Positions 50,134 through 58,122 of a stretch of 64,000 nucleotides of DNA are shown piece by piece. Made by a program: the position numbers and the translations under genes. Position 1 is the first letter of the stretch. The number at the start of each line of letters is the position of its first letter. Source of the stretch: Rhizobiaceae bacterium (lineage in GTDB: Bacteria > Pseudomonadota > Alphaproteobacteria > Rhizobiales > Rhizobiaceae); NCBI GenBank assembly GCA_019635755.1, contig JAHBYW010000002.1:310001-374000 (forward strand). The letters are read 5' to 3'. The notes under the pieces were generated by a model. That model did not search any database. It had not been told where the DNA came from and worked only from the letters and a program-made list of their open reading frames with translations.

Positions 50134-50703
50134 CTATTTCTTGCGGAACGAGTCGAGGGAGACGACGTCCGCCCCTTTCGCAGGCGCCGCCGGTGCGGCC
50201 GACGGAGCGGCGGCGACCTGGGGCTTCACGGGCTCCAGCTTCTTCTTCGGCTCCGGCTTCGTGCCGTCCTTACGGGTCACGGACGGCAGCTTTGCGGGGG
50301 GCTCCGCGCCCTTGCCGGGTTCCGCCGGCTGGGCCGGCAGCGCCTCCGGCTTCACGTCGAACTCGAGCTCGAAGTTGACCGAGGGGTCGTAGAAGCCGCG
50401 CACGGCGGAGAACGGGATCTCCAGCTTCTCCGGAACGTCGGAGAAGGAGAGGCCAACCTCGAAGCCCGTGTCCGTCACCTTCAGGTCCCAGTACTGGAAC
50501 TGCAGGACGATCGTCATCTGCTCGGGGTAACGCTCGCGCAGGCGGCTTGAGACACGCACGCCGGGCGCGGTCGTGAGGAAGGTGATGAAGAAATGGTGGT
50601 TGCCCGGCAGGCCGGTCCTGGACACCTCCGCGAGCACCTTGCGCATGACGCCACGGAGCGCGTCCTGGGCAAGGATGTCGTAGCGGATGTGGTCGTCTGC
50701 CAT
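50134..50703 (-). CDS. sspB: ClpXP adaptor SspB (stringent starvation protein B)
   Basis: A 189-residue adaptor that captures ssrA-tagged proteins and hands them to ClpXP. The structured domain of about 115 residues includes PGNHHFFITFLTTAPGVR, the tag-binding groove region YPEQMTIVLQFQYWDL and IPFSAVRGFYDPSVNFELEF. A flexible Pro/Ala/Lys-rich linker follows, and the short ClpX-docking tail VVSLDSFRKK ends the protein. ATG 50703 gives the family start MADDHIRYD. The tmRNA that makes the tags is encoded about 800 bases away on the same strand. Confidence 0.94.
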   Translation of the reverse strand: MADDHIRYDILAQDALRGVMRKVLAEVSRTGLPGNHHFFITFLTTAPGVRVSSRLRERYPEQMTIVLQFQYWDLKVTDTGFEVGLSFSDVPEKLEIPFSAVRGFYDPSVNFELEFDVKPEALPAQPAEPGKGAEPPAKLPSVTRKDGTKPEPKKKLEPVKPQVAAAPSAAPAAPAKGADVVSLDSFRKK

Positions 50704-50726
50704 GAAAGCCAGCCGTGAATCGCTCC

Positions 50727-51191
50727 CTACGTGTAGTAAAGCTTGGCGCCGCCGTAAACGGCATATAGGAGCGCGCCGGGCATTGTTAGGCCCGGTGTTG
50801 CAATCGTGGCGCTGGATGGATGGTGTCCGGCGCCGGCGAGACACCATATGTCAGACTCGCCGGACAGTTCGGATTCGACCACCTGTCGCAACGCGTTGAG
50901 ACTTCGCACGGTTCTCCAAACCTGCGTCTCAAGCAGGTCTTCGTAATCGTGTCGGTAGACGTTCCCGGCGCCAGCGATATCCCGCCACCGGACCTCCGGA
51001 TGCCGTGCCTTGAGGTCCGACGAAAGCCGCCGCGATGCCTCGGAGATCACTTCCAGACAGCGGATCGCTGCCCGAAACCGCAGCCCATCGCTCTTGAAGT
51101 CGTCAAAAGTCAGGCCCTCGACGAAGGCTTGGGCGTAGCTGATTTCGGTCAAGATATGCCTGAGGGGGGCGATATCCCTCTCAGAAGGCAT
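50727..51191 (-). CDS. hepT: HepT-like toxin (DUF86) with extended C-terminus
   Basis: A 154-residue HepT family protein, the RNase-like toxin of the HepT/MntA system. The family core is residues about 1-108: RDIAPLRHILTEISYAQAFV at the start and the RHDY motif (IAGAGNVYRHDYEDL) that carries the catalytic residues. Residues about 109-154 (from SGESDIWCLAGAG to the end) do not match the usual ending and look like read-through into former intergenic sequence. ATG 51191 overlaps the antitoxin gene by 11 bases. Confidence 0.83.
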   Translation of the reverse strand: MPSERDIAPLRHILTEISYAQAFVEGLTFDDFKSDGLRFRAAIRCLEVISEASRRLSSDLKARHPEVRWRDIAGAGNVYRHDYEDLLETQVWRTVRSLNALRQVVESELSGESDIWCLAGAGHHPSSATIATPGLTMPGALLYAVYGGAKLYYT

Positions 51192-51477
51192 GGACGAGGT
51201 CGCGCTCCACTCTCTCGCGGATGTACGGCTTCAGGCCTGCCCGATTGACGACGTCCGCGCGGCCCTCAAAGAGGTCCTCGACGGCGTGCTTGACGCCTAC
51301 GTAGTCGTAAATCGTCAGCACCTTGCTGTCGTCCAGTTCCACAGCGATGTCGATGTCGCTGTCGGCCCGCTCCTCGCCCCGTGCAACGGACCCGAAGACG
51401 GCGGCATGGGTAACGCCGCGCGGGCGAAGGACGGGCTCGGCGTCCTTCAGAACAGCAATGACATCCGCAAGTTTCAT
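51181..51477 (-). CDS. mntA: MntA-type nucleotidyltransferase antitoxin
   Basis: A 98-residue minimal nucleotidyltransferase. The catalytic motif reads AAVFGSVARGEERADSDIDIAVE, with the GSxxRG and SDID residues intact. In characterised HepT/MntA pairs MntA neutralises HepT by adding AMP groups to its active-site tyrosine; the RHDY tyrosine is present here. The gene overlaps hepT by 11 bases, so the two are coupled. It lies between ssrA and sspB. Confidence 0.87.
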   Translation of the reverse strand: MKLADVIAVLKDAEPVLRPRGVTHAAVFGSVARGEERADSDIDIAVELDDSKVLTIYDYVGVKHAVEDLFEGRADVVNRAGLKPYIRERVERDLVHAF

Positions 51478-51504
51478 GAGCGGAGGATACCAGAGAGGGG
51501 AGAA

Positions 51505-51823
51505 GAAGTGGAGGCTTCTGTTGCCAGGTGCCTCCGGACCCCGCCTGGAAGTGCTACCTCCCAGGGCTTGATTCGAGACTATCGCGCCGCATTAAGCAGC
51601 GAGACGTGCCTCAGCATAGTTGTCGTTGGCAACTATAAGTTTAGCCCGATAACGGTGGTACAATGCCGGGCAAAAGTCCGATCTTTACACCCTCGTCGAT
51701 CCTATTTCGCCCCCATCAGAAACCGCTGTCCTGAGCGGCTTGTGGTGGAGGCGCCGGGTACCGCCCCCGGGTCCGAAGAGCTTATTACATCGGCCGTTTA
51801 TCGCCATAGTCAGACAAGCTGAC
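51505..51823 (-). ncRNA. ssrA: Circularly permuted two-piece tmRNA
   Basis: On this strand the acceptor half comes first, then a spacer, then the coding half. The acceptor half ends CGCCTCC-A-CCA (51753-51743); its T-arm is CCGGG/CCCGG around a 7-base loop. The coding half starts at 51714 with GGGGGCG, which pairs with CGCCTCC except for one G-U. The 28-base spacer 51742-51715 has its own hairpin (CCGCT/AGCGG) and is removed in mature alphaproteobacterial tmRNAs. The tag frame reads ANDNYAEARLAA then stop. The 3' end is placed after a GGAGGC/GCCTCC hairpin (51510-51535); both outer ends are approximate. Confidence 0.92.
51592..51630 (-). other. ssrA: tmRNA proteolysis tag reading frame
   Basis: Codons GCC AAC GAC AAC TAT GCT and onward specify ANDNYAEARLAA followed by TAA. 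GCC at 51630-51628 is the resume codon. The C-terminal LAA is the ClpX recognition end and the AND-Y part is the SspB-binding side. Confidence 0.93.
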
Positions 51824-51829
51824 GACCCC

Positions 51830-51858
51830 AATATAGGGACCGCGGCCGCGAATGTGAA
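51830..51858 (-). promoter_or_regulatory. Promoter of ssrA
   Basis: TTCACA (51858-51853) and TATATT (51835-51830) are each five of six matches to the housekeeping -35 and -10 boxes, and are separated by exactly 17 bases. Transcription would start near 51823, just ahead of the tmRNA acceptor half. The divergent GDPD gene starts about 60 bases away. Confidence 0.75.
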
Positions 51859-51918
51859 GCGGCTGCCGGACTGCTCGGCGGAGTGACGGTTTTCGGCGGT
51901 TGCGCAACGGCCGGCCGT

Positions 51919-52914
51919 ATGCGACCCCGGCGCATGCGAGCCTCGCGTAGAACCCTGATCGTCCTTGGCGCCGGCGTGGCCGCGCTCTACCTCGCCAACG
52001 CGTCGTGGCTGGCGACGGCCCCAGCCGAACCGCAGGCTCGGCTGATCGCGCACCGCGGCGTGCACCAGACATTCAACCGCGAGGGTCTGGACAACGAGAC
52101 CTGCACGGCGGAGCGGATCTTCCCGCCGACGCACGCGCTTCTGGAGAACACGCTCCCCTCGATGCAGGCCGCCTTTGCCGCAGGCGCTGCCGTGGTCGAA
52201 CTCGACGTGCATCCGACGACCGACGGACACCTGGCCGTGTTCCACGACTGGACAGTCGATTGCCGCACCGAGGGCACGGGCGTCACCCGCGAGCACACGC
52301 TGGCCGCGCTGAAGGCGCTCGACATCGGCCATGGCTACACCGCCGACGGCGGCGCGACCTTTCCGTTCCGCGGCAAAGGCGCCGGTCCCATGCCCAGCCT
52401 GCCGGAGGTGCTGGAGGCGATCCCGGACGGGCGCTTCATCGTCAACTTCAAGAGCAACGAGGCGCGCGAGGCGGACATGCTGGCGACGCTGGTCGCTGAC
52501 CGGCCCGAGTGGCGGGCTGCGGTCTGGGGCGTCTACGGCGGCGATCCGCCGACGGTGCGGACCGCGGCTCTTCTGCCCGGCGTGAAGAGCTGGACGCGTT
52601 CGGGGCTGAAGTCCTGCCTCCTTGGCTATGCCGGTCTCGGCTGGAGCGGATACGTCCCCGAAGCATGCCGGGACACGATGGTGATGGTGCCGATCAACGT
52701 GGCCCCGTGGCTGTGGGGCTGGCCGGACCGCTTCCAGCAGCGCATGCGCGATGCCGGCAGCGGCATCATCCTGCTCGGCGCCTACGCCAGCGGCGATCCC
52801 GGCACCGCCGGAATCGACACGGCGGAGGATTTCGCCAGGGTACCGGACAGCTTCGACGGCTACGTCTGGACGAACCGCATCGAACTGGTCGGGCCGCTCG
52901 CGACCGGACGATAG
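51919..52914 (+). CDS. Glycerophosphodiester phosphodiesterase family protein
   Basis: A 331-residue GDPD-type phosphodiesterase with an N-terminal transmembrane or signal segment (ASRRTLIVLGAGVAALYLA). Active-site motifs are IAHRGVHQ (His-Arg), ENTLPSMQAAF, VVELDVHPTTDGHLAVFHD (Glu, Asp and the second His). Such enzymes release glycerol 3-phosphate from glycerophosphodiesters. ATG 51919 is used; GTG 51883 and ATG 51934 are alternatives. It is divergent from ssrA. Confidence 0.88.
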   Translation: MRPRRMRASRRTLIVLGAGVAALYLANASWLATAPAEPQARLIAHRGVHQTFNREGLDNETCTAERIFPPTHALLENTLPSMQAAFAAGAAVVELDVHPTTDGHLAVFHDWTVDCRTEGTGVTREHTLAALKALDIGHGYTADGGATFPFRGKGAGPMPSLPEVLEAIPDGRFIVNFKSNEAREADMLATLVADRPEWRAAVWGVYGGDPPTVRTAALLPGVKSWTRSGLKSCLLGYAGLGWSGYVPEACRDTMVMVPINVAPWLWGWPDRFQQRMRDAGSGIILLGAYASGDPGTAGIDTAEDFARVPDSFDGYVWTNRIELVGPLATGR

Positions 52915-53018
52915 AACCCGGCCGGTTGATTGCGGGGACAAGCGCCGGCGGAGGCGACAGCGCAGGCGGCATGGGTTAGGCTAATCGCCCAGATTCGACG
53001 GAACCTCGCTCCCGCCCG

Positions 53019-53813
53019 ATGCGCCAGTATCTCGACCTCCTGCAGCACGTTCTCGACCACGGTGCCGACCGCAGCGACCGGACCGGAACCGGAACGCGCT
53101 CGGTGTTCGGCTGGCAGATGCGCTTCGACCTCGCCGAGGGCTTTCCGGTCCTGACAACCAAGAAGCTGCACCTGAAATCGATCATCCACGAGCTGCTCTG
53201 GTTCCTCGCCGGGGACACCAACGTCAAATATCTGCATGACCACGGGGTCACGATCTGGGACGAATGGGCGGACGAGAAGGGGGACCTCGGGCCGGTCTAC
53301 GGGGCGCAGTGGCGTTCCTGGCCGGCGCCGGACGGGCGCTCGATCGACCAGGTGGCGAACCTGCTCGTCCAGATCCGCAAGAACCCGAATTCGCGGCGGC
53401 TGATCGTCTCGGCGTGGAATCCGGCGGATGTCGACCAGATGGCGCTGCCGCCCTGTCACTGCCTGTTCCAGTTCTACGTCTCGGAGGGACGGCTTTCCTG
53501 CCAGCTCTACCAGCGCTCGGCGGACATCTTCCTCGGCGTCCCGTTCAACATCGCGTCCTATGCGCTGCTGACGATGATGGTGGCCCAGGTTACGGGGCTG
53601 AAACCCGGCGAATTCATCCACACGCTGGGCGACGCGCACCTCTACCACAACCATTTCGACCAGGCGCGCGAGCAGCTGACGCGCCGGACGAAGCCGTTGC
53701 CGACCATGTGGATCAACCCGGCGGTCGGCGACCTCTTCGCGTTCCGCTACGAGGACTTCCGCCTCGACAACTACGTGGCCGACGCCAGGATCGAGGCGCC
53801 GATTGCCGTGTGA
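53019..53813 (+). CDS. thyA: Thymidylate synthase ThyA
   Basis: A 264-residue enzyme that methylates dUMP to dTMP with methylenetetrahydrofolate. It shows [19 protein letters not shown] at the N-terminus, the catalytic cysteine (C146) in [12 protein letters not shown], and the nucleotide-binding [19 protein letters not shown] and HLYHNHFDQ blocks. Length and motifs are canonical. It produces dihydrofolate, which the folA product encoded 1.3 kb downstream recycles. Confidence 0.97.
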   Translation: MRQYLDLLQHVLDHGADRSDRTGTGTRSVFGWQMRFDLAEGFPVLTTKKLHLKSIIHELLWFLAGDTNVKYLHDHGVTIWDEWADEKGDLGPVYGAQWRSWPAPDGRSIDQVANLLVQIRKNPNSRRLIVSAWNPADVDQMALPPCHCLFQFYVSEGRLSCQLYQRSADIFLGVPFNIASYALLTMMVAQVTGLKPGEFIHTLGDAHLYHNHFDQAREQLTRRTKPLPTMWINPAVGDLFAFRYEDFRLDNYVADARIEAPIAV

Positions 53814-53903
53814 GTGCCGCCGCATTGCCGCCGCGCTCGTCGTGACAAGTCGCAGATGTCGACCCGTTGGGTGGGTCCGGATAGTCGGGAAGGACCTTGC
53901 CGA

Positions 53904-55073
53904 ATGAAACGTGCACTCCTCGCCGGCGCGGTCGCGCTCGCCACGCCAACCAGCCTGCTGGCGAACGATTCGACGGCCGAGCTCGGCACCGGCGGCCTGA
54001 TCCTGTCGAGAAGCGATGTGATCGAGATGAAGCGCGAGGAGCTGTTCATCTCGCCCGAGCGCGTGGCGGTCGACTACGTCTTCGTCAACCGCTCCGAAAC
54101 CGACGTCGAGACGATCGTCGCGTTCCCCATGCCGGACATCGAGAACAACGAATTCGGCATGACCGCCATCCCCTTCGGCGAGCAGGACAATTTCCTCGGC
54201 TTCGAGGTCACCGTCGACGAGCGGCCGGTCGAACCATCACTCGAGCACAAGGCGTTCGCCGTCGGCATCGACATCTCGGCCGACCTGACGGCGCAGAACG
54301 TGCCACTGCTGCCGCTTGGCGAGGCTGCGTACCAGGCGGTCGCGAAGCTGCCCGCCGACGTGGTGCGGGACTGGCAGTCGCGCGGGATCATCTGGCTGTC
54401 GGAATATGACGACGGGTCGGGATGGAAGACGGAGGTCACGCCGTTCTGGCAGTTGAGGTCGACCTACTGGTGGACGATGACGTTCCCGGCCGGCAAGGAG
54501 GTGAAGGTCTCGCACCGCTACACGCCCAGCGTCGGCGGGTCGGCGGGCCTGAACTTCTTCTTCGACGGCGCCTTCGGCGGCGACATGTACCAGGAGTACA
54601 AGTCCAAGTACTGCTTGGACAGCGCCTTCGAGGCAGCCGTCGTCAAGGCCGCGAAGGCTACGCCCGACGGCTATCCCCGGCTGACCGAGACGCGCCTGTC
54701 CTATGTGCTGACGACGGGCGGTAACTGGGCGCTCGGCACCATCGGCGACCTGACGCTCACCATCGACAAGGGCAAGCCGGAGAACATCGTCTCTTTCTGC
54801 GGCCTGGGAACCGGCGTGCGCAAGGTAGGCCCGTCGAGCTTCCAGATGAAGGCAGCGGACTACTATCCGGCGCGCGACATCGATGTGCTGATCCTGCAGC
54901 CCTACAGCTTCGACGGGTCCGAGACGTCACGCGCGGCCGGCGGCGTGGAAGGCAGCGTTGGCGGAACCGGTGGCCGCGGCGCCCGCGCCCATGGCGGCGT
55001 GGAAGGCAGCGCCGGCGGGTCGACGGGCGGGCGCCGCGACGGCGTGCGCGTTCCCGCCGGGGAGGGCAAGTGA
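53904..55073 (+). CDS. DUF4424 domain protein with Gly-rich C-terminal extension
   Basis: A 389-residue exported protein: signal peptide of about 20 residues (LLAGAVALATPTSLLA), then a DUF4424-like domain up to about residue 336 (VDYVFVNRSETDVETIV, AFPMPDIENNEFGM). The last 50 residues are Gly/Ala/Arg-rich with a repeated GGVEGS motif. The stop overlaps the folA start (GTGA). ATG 53904 is used because it begins the signal peptide. Role unknown; it lies between thyA and folA. Confidence 0.85.
   Translation: MKRALLAGAVALATPTSLLANDSTAELGTGGLILSRSDVIEMKREELFISPERVAVDYVFVNRSETDVETIVAFPMPDIENNEFGMTAIPFGEQDNFLGFEVTVDERPVEPSLEHKAFAVGIDISADLTAQNVPLLPLGEAAYQAVAKLPADVVRDWQSRGIIWLSEYDDGSGWKTEVTPFWQLRSTYWWTMTFPAGKEVKVSHRYTPSVGGSAGLNFFFDGAFGGDMYQEYKSKYCLDSAFEAAVVKAAKATPDGYPRLTETRLSYVLTTGGNWALGTIGDLTLTIDKGKPENIVSFCGLGTGVRKVGPSSFQMKAADYYPARDIDVLILQPYSFDGSETSRAAGGVEGSVGGTGGRGARAHGGVEGSAGGSTGGRRDGVRVPAGEGK
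54939..55011 (+). repeat. 19-base direct repeat in the DUF4424 gene's 3' end
   Basis: GGCGGCGTGGAAGGCAGCG occurs at 54939-54957 and again at 54993-55011, 54 bases (18 codons) apart and in frame. It encodes GGVEGS twice and looks like a recent in-frame duplication within a low-complexity tail. Confidence 0.8.
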
Positions 55074-55594
55074 AGGTCGTCATCCATGTCGCGATCGCCG
55101 AGAACGGCGTGATCGGCCGCGAGGGGGGGCTGCCCTGGCGGCTTTCGACCGACCTCAAGCGCTTCAAGGCCGAGACGATGGGCCGGCCGATCGTCATGGG
55201 TCGCAAGACCTGGGAGAGTTTCCCCCGGCGCCCGCTGCCCGGGCGGCAGAACATCATCATCACCCGCGACCGCGGGTATCGCGCCGACGGCGCAGAGGTC
55301 GTCCATTCGCTGGACGACGCGCTGGCGCTGGCTCGCGTGCGCGGCCGCTGCGCGCCGCGCGGCGCAGACGAGGTCGGAATCGTCGGCGGCGGCGAGATCT
55401 ACCGGCAGGCACTGCCGTTCGCCGACGTGCTCAAGATCACGCATGTCATGGCGCAGCCGGACGGCGACACGCTGTTTCCGCCGGTCGATCCCGAAATCTG
55501 GGAGCGGATCAGCGCCGAGCCGTTTCCCGCCGGGGACAAGGACAGCCATGCGACGCTGTATGCGGTTTACCAACGCCGCAGAAACGTGCATTGA
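55070..55594 (+). CDS. folA: Dihydrofolate reductase
   Basis: A 174-residue DHFR that reduces dihydrofolate with NADPH. Typical motifs are VAIAENGVIGREGGLPWRL, LKRFKAETMGRPIVMGRKTW and IVGGGEIYRQALPFAD. The GTG at 55070 lies within the stop of the DUF4424 gene (GTGA). Placement close to thyA is common and functionally coherent. The C-terminal part (DSHATLYAVYQRR) is normal. Confidence 0.96.
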   Translation: MKVVIHVAIAENGVIGREGGLPWRLSTDLKRFKAETMGRPIVMGRKTWESFPRRPLPGRQNIIITRDRGYRADGAEVVHSLDDALALARVRGRCAPRGADEVGIVGGGEIYRQALPFADVLKITHVMAQPDGDTLFPPVDPEIWERISAEPFPAGDKDSHATLYAVYQRRRNVH

Positions 55595-55728
55595 ACCCAC
55601 CGGCGGGCCGGCCCGAGGCCAGCCATAGGGACGGCCCGCGTTGAAAGCACCGGCGCCCGTGCCTATAGAAGACGGGAGCGGGCTGGGGCGCCGAGGCGCC
55701 GCGCCGGGTATTCACCGAAAGGACTTTC

Positions 55729-56817
55729 ATGCCCTGGAACAATCAGAGCGGCGGTGGCGGCGGCGGCCCGTGGGGCGGCGGCAACAATGGCGGGCCATGG
55801 GGCCAGGGCCCACGCCCGAACGGCCCGCAGGGGACACCCCCCGATCTCGAGGACATCATCCGCCGCGGCCAGGACAGGCTGCGCCGCGCGCTGCCGGGCG
55901 GCGGCCGTGCCAACCCGGCCTTCTTCGTGCTCGGCGCGCTGGCGCTGCTGGCGCTGTGGGTCGTGCAGGCCATCTACACCGTGCAGCCGGACGAACTGGC
56001 AGTCGAACTGCGGTTCGGCAAGCCGAAGGACGAGATTTCCGAACCTGGACTTCACTTCCACTGGTGGCCGGTAGAGACCGTCGAGAAGGCCAACACCGCC
56101 GAAAAGCTCGTGACGATCGGCGGCGGCAGCGCGGGCAGCAACAGCGGCCTGATGCTCTCCGGCGACCAGAACATCGTCAATGTCGTGTTCTCGGTGGCCT
56201 ACGCGGTTTCCGACCCCAAGGCATACCTCTTCAACGTGTCCGACCCGGAGGAAACGCTGCGGCAGATCGCCGAGAGCGCGATGCGCGAGGCTGTCGGCCG
56301 GCGGCCCGCGCAGGACATCTTCCGCGACGACCGCCAGGGCATCGCCGAGGCGGTGCGCGGCATCATCCAGGACTCGCTGGACAGCTATGGCGCAGGCCTC
56401 GCCGTCACCGCGATCTCCATCGAGGACGCGGCGCCGCCGCGCGAGGTTGCCGACGCATTCGACGAGGTGCAGCGCGCCGAGCAGGACGAGGACCGGTTCG
56501 TGGAGGAAGCCAACCAGTACTCGAACCAGCAGCTCGGCCAGGCACGCGGCGAGGCGGCGCAGGTCCGCGAAGAAGCCGCCGCCTACAAGAACCGCGTCGT
56601 CCAGGAAGCGGAAGGCGAGGCGCAGCGCTTCGTCTCGGTTTACGAGGAGTACGCCAAGGCGCCGGATGTGACGCGCAAGCGCCTGTTCCTCGAAACGATG
56701 GAACGCGTGCTGAAGGATTCCAACAAGGTGATCATCGAGCAGGGCTCCAACGGCCAGGGTGTCGTGCCGTACCTGCCGCTGCCGGAGCTGCAGCGCCGCG
56801 CGACGGGAGGAAACTGA
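55729..56817 (+). CDS. hflK: FtsH protease modulator HflK
   Basis: A 362-residue SPFH protein that forms with HflC a membrane complex modulating FtsH. The N-terminus is Gly/Trp/Asn-rich (SGGGGGGPWGGG), a transmembrane helix lies at about residues 62-82, and the SPFH domain starts TVQPDELAVELRFGKP. The coiled-coil segment from about 240 (QRAEQDEDRFVEEANQ) and the C-terminal tail follow. It is preceded by GAAAGGA and its stop overlaps the hflC start by one base. Confidence 0.95.
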   Translation: MPWNNQSGGGGGGPWGGGNNGGPWGQGPRPNGPQGTPPDLEDIIRRGQDRLRRALPGGGRANPAFFVLGALALLALWVVQAIYTVQPDELAVELRFGKPKDEISEPGLHFHWWPVETVEKANTAEKLVTIGGGSAGSNSGLMLSGDQNIVNVVFSVAYAVSDPKAYLFNVSDPEETLRQIAESAMREAVGRRPAQDIFRDDRQGIAEAVRGIIQDSLDSYGAGLAVTAISIEDAAPPREVADAFDEVQRAEQDEDRFVEEANQYSNQQLGQARGEAAQVREEAAAYKNRVVQEAEGEAQRFVSVYEEYAKAPDVTRKRLFLETMERVLKDSNKVIIEQGSNGQGVVPYLPLPELQRRATGGN

Positions 56818-57773
56818 TGTCGAACCGAGTGCTTCCGATCATCGGCGTCCTCCTCGCCATCGTCGCCTTCCTGGGCTGGTCGTCCATCTTCGTCGTCAAC
56901 GAGCGCGAACAGGCGATCGTGCTGCGCTTCGGCGAGATCGTCGACGTGAAGAGCGAGCCAGGCCTCTACTTCAAGGCGCCTTTCTCGTTCTTCGAGGCCG
57001 ACAACGTCCAGATCATCGAGGACCGCGTCCTGCGTTTCGACCTCGACGACATCCGCGTCCAGGTTTCGGGCGGCAAGTTCTACGAGGTCGACGCCTTCGT
57101 CGCCTATCGCATCAACAATCCGCGCGTCTTCAGGCAGGCGGTGTCGGGCAGCGTCGCGCTGGCCGAACAGCGCCTGCGCACCCGCCTCGACGCGGCGCTG
57201 CGCCGGGTCTACGGCCTGCGCGGATTCGAGGCCGCGCTGTCGGAAGAGCGTGCCGCGATGATGCGCGAGGTGCGCGACCAGCTTCGCCCGGACGCCACAT
57301 CGCTCGGCCTCGAGATCGAGGACGTCAAGATCCGCCGCACCGACCTGACCGCCGAGGTCTCGCAGCAGACCTATGACCGCATGAAGGCCGAGCGTCTTGC
57401 CGAAGCCGAACGGCTTCGTGCCAGGGGCCGCGAGGCGGCGCAGCGCATCCGCGCCCGTGCCGACCGCGAGGTCGTCGAGATCGTCGCCGAGGCGCGCAAG
57501 GAATCGGAAATCCTGCGCGGCGAGGGCGATGCCGATCGAAGCGCCACCTTCGCTGCCGCTTTCCAGCGCGATCCGGAGTTCTACGAGTTCTACCGCACCA
57601 TGATCGCCTACACGCAGGCTTTGGGGGCCACCGGCACGACCATGGTTCTGTCGCCGGACTCGGAGTTCTTCCGCTATTTCCGCGGCGCCGCCGGTTCGGA
57701 AATGGCGCCCGCAACGCCGGAGCCCGCGCCAGCGGCTACGGGGTCCACAACGTCCGTCGCGCCCGCCCAATAG
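56817..57773 (+). CDS. hflC: FtsH protease modulator HflC
   Basis: A 318-residue partner of HflK. One N-terminal transmembrane helix (residues 5-25) is followed by the SPFH domain (FVVNEREQAIVLRFGEIVDV) and a coiled-coil region (AERLAEAERLRARGREAAQ). ATG 56817 shares its A with the hflK stop; the apparent 710-residue frame from 55641 is read-through across hflK. The C-terminal Ala/Pro/Thr-rich tail is normal for rhizobial HflC. Confidence 0.94.
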   Translation: MSNRVLPIIGVLLAIVAFLGWSSIFVVNEREQAIVLRFGEIVDVKSEPGLYFKAPFSFFEADNVQIIEDRVLRFDLDDIRVQVSGGKFYEVDAFVAYRINNPRVFRQAVSGSVALAEQRLRTRLDAALRRVYGLRGFEAALSEERAAMMREVRDQLRPDATSLGLEIEDVKIRRTDLTAEVSQQTYDRMKAERLAEAERLRARGREAAQRIRARADREVVEIVAEARKESEILRGEGDADRSATFAAAFQRDPEFYEFYRTMIAYTQALGATGTTMVLSPDSEFFRYFRGAAGSEMAPATPEPAPAATGSTTSVAPAQ

Positions 57774-57782
57774 GCGGGCGGC

Positions 57783-57968
57783 ATGACGGATTTCGTGGCG
57801 GCGCTGGGCCTCGTCCTGGTGATAGAGGGGCTTGTCTACGGCGGCTTCCCGGCGCTCGCGCGGCGGCTTGCGCGCGAGGTGCTGGCGGTGCCCGAGAACG
57901 TGCTCCGGGTCGCCGGCCTCGTCGCGATCGCGCTGGGCGTGCTCCTGGTCTGGATGGTCCGCGGCTGA
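57783..57968 (+). CDS. DUF2065 family small membrane protein
   Basis: A 61-residue protein with two transmembrane helices and the DUF2065 pattern (LGLVLVIEGLVYGGFP, VLRVAGLVAIALGVLLVW). It lies nine bases after the hflC stop, and the order hflK-hflC-DUF2065-degP is conserved in rhizobia. Role unknown; probably part of the membrane quality-control operon. Confidence 0.87.
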   Translation: MTDFVAALGLVLVIEGLVYGGFPALARRLAREVLAVPENVLRVAGLVAIALGVLLVWMVRG

Positions 57969-58079
57969 CGCCAGACGTGTCACGGAGGATTTATCGTCGC
58001 CGCGCGCGGCGCCCCAAACACGCCCTATTTCTTGGAAACATGATCCGCTAATAACTGCGGACCCAAAGCACCATCGGAC

Positions 58080-58104
58080 GGGCGCCCACGCAGGCGCCGC
58101 TTTT
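58080..58104 (+). promoter_or_regulatory. Hairpin in the degP leader
   Basis: GGCGCC at 58081-58086 pairs with GGCGCC at 58093-58098 (loop CACGCA), followed by GCTTTTCC. It is 24 bases upstream of the degP start and could be a weak terminator or a leader structure. The surrounding 57969-58122 region probably holds a promoter for degP, but I could not choose one. Confidence 0.3.
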
Positions 58105-58122
58105 CCGGGAGGCAACAGCCAC

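Noticed and set aside
51720-51790. GGTGGAGGCGCCGGGTACCGCC on the plus strand, first considered a tRNA or other small RNA in forward orientation
   Set aside because: Read on the minus strand it is the acceptor arm of the permuted tmRNA with a proper CCA end, which explains it fully.
51190-51822. Plus-strand ORF of 210 codons across mntA and ssrA
   Set aside because: It is antisense to the tmRNA and the antitoxin; no protein family pattern.
57969-58122. EcfG-type stress promoter (GGAAC-N16/17-CGTT) before degP
   Set aside because: GGAAAC occurs at about 58035, but no CGTT-like box stands at the right distance.
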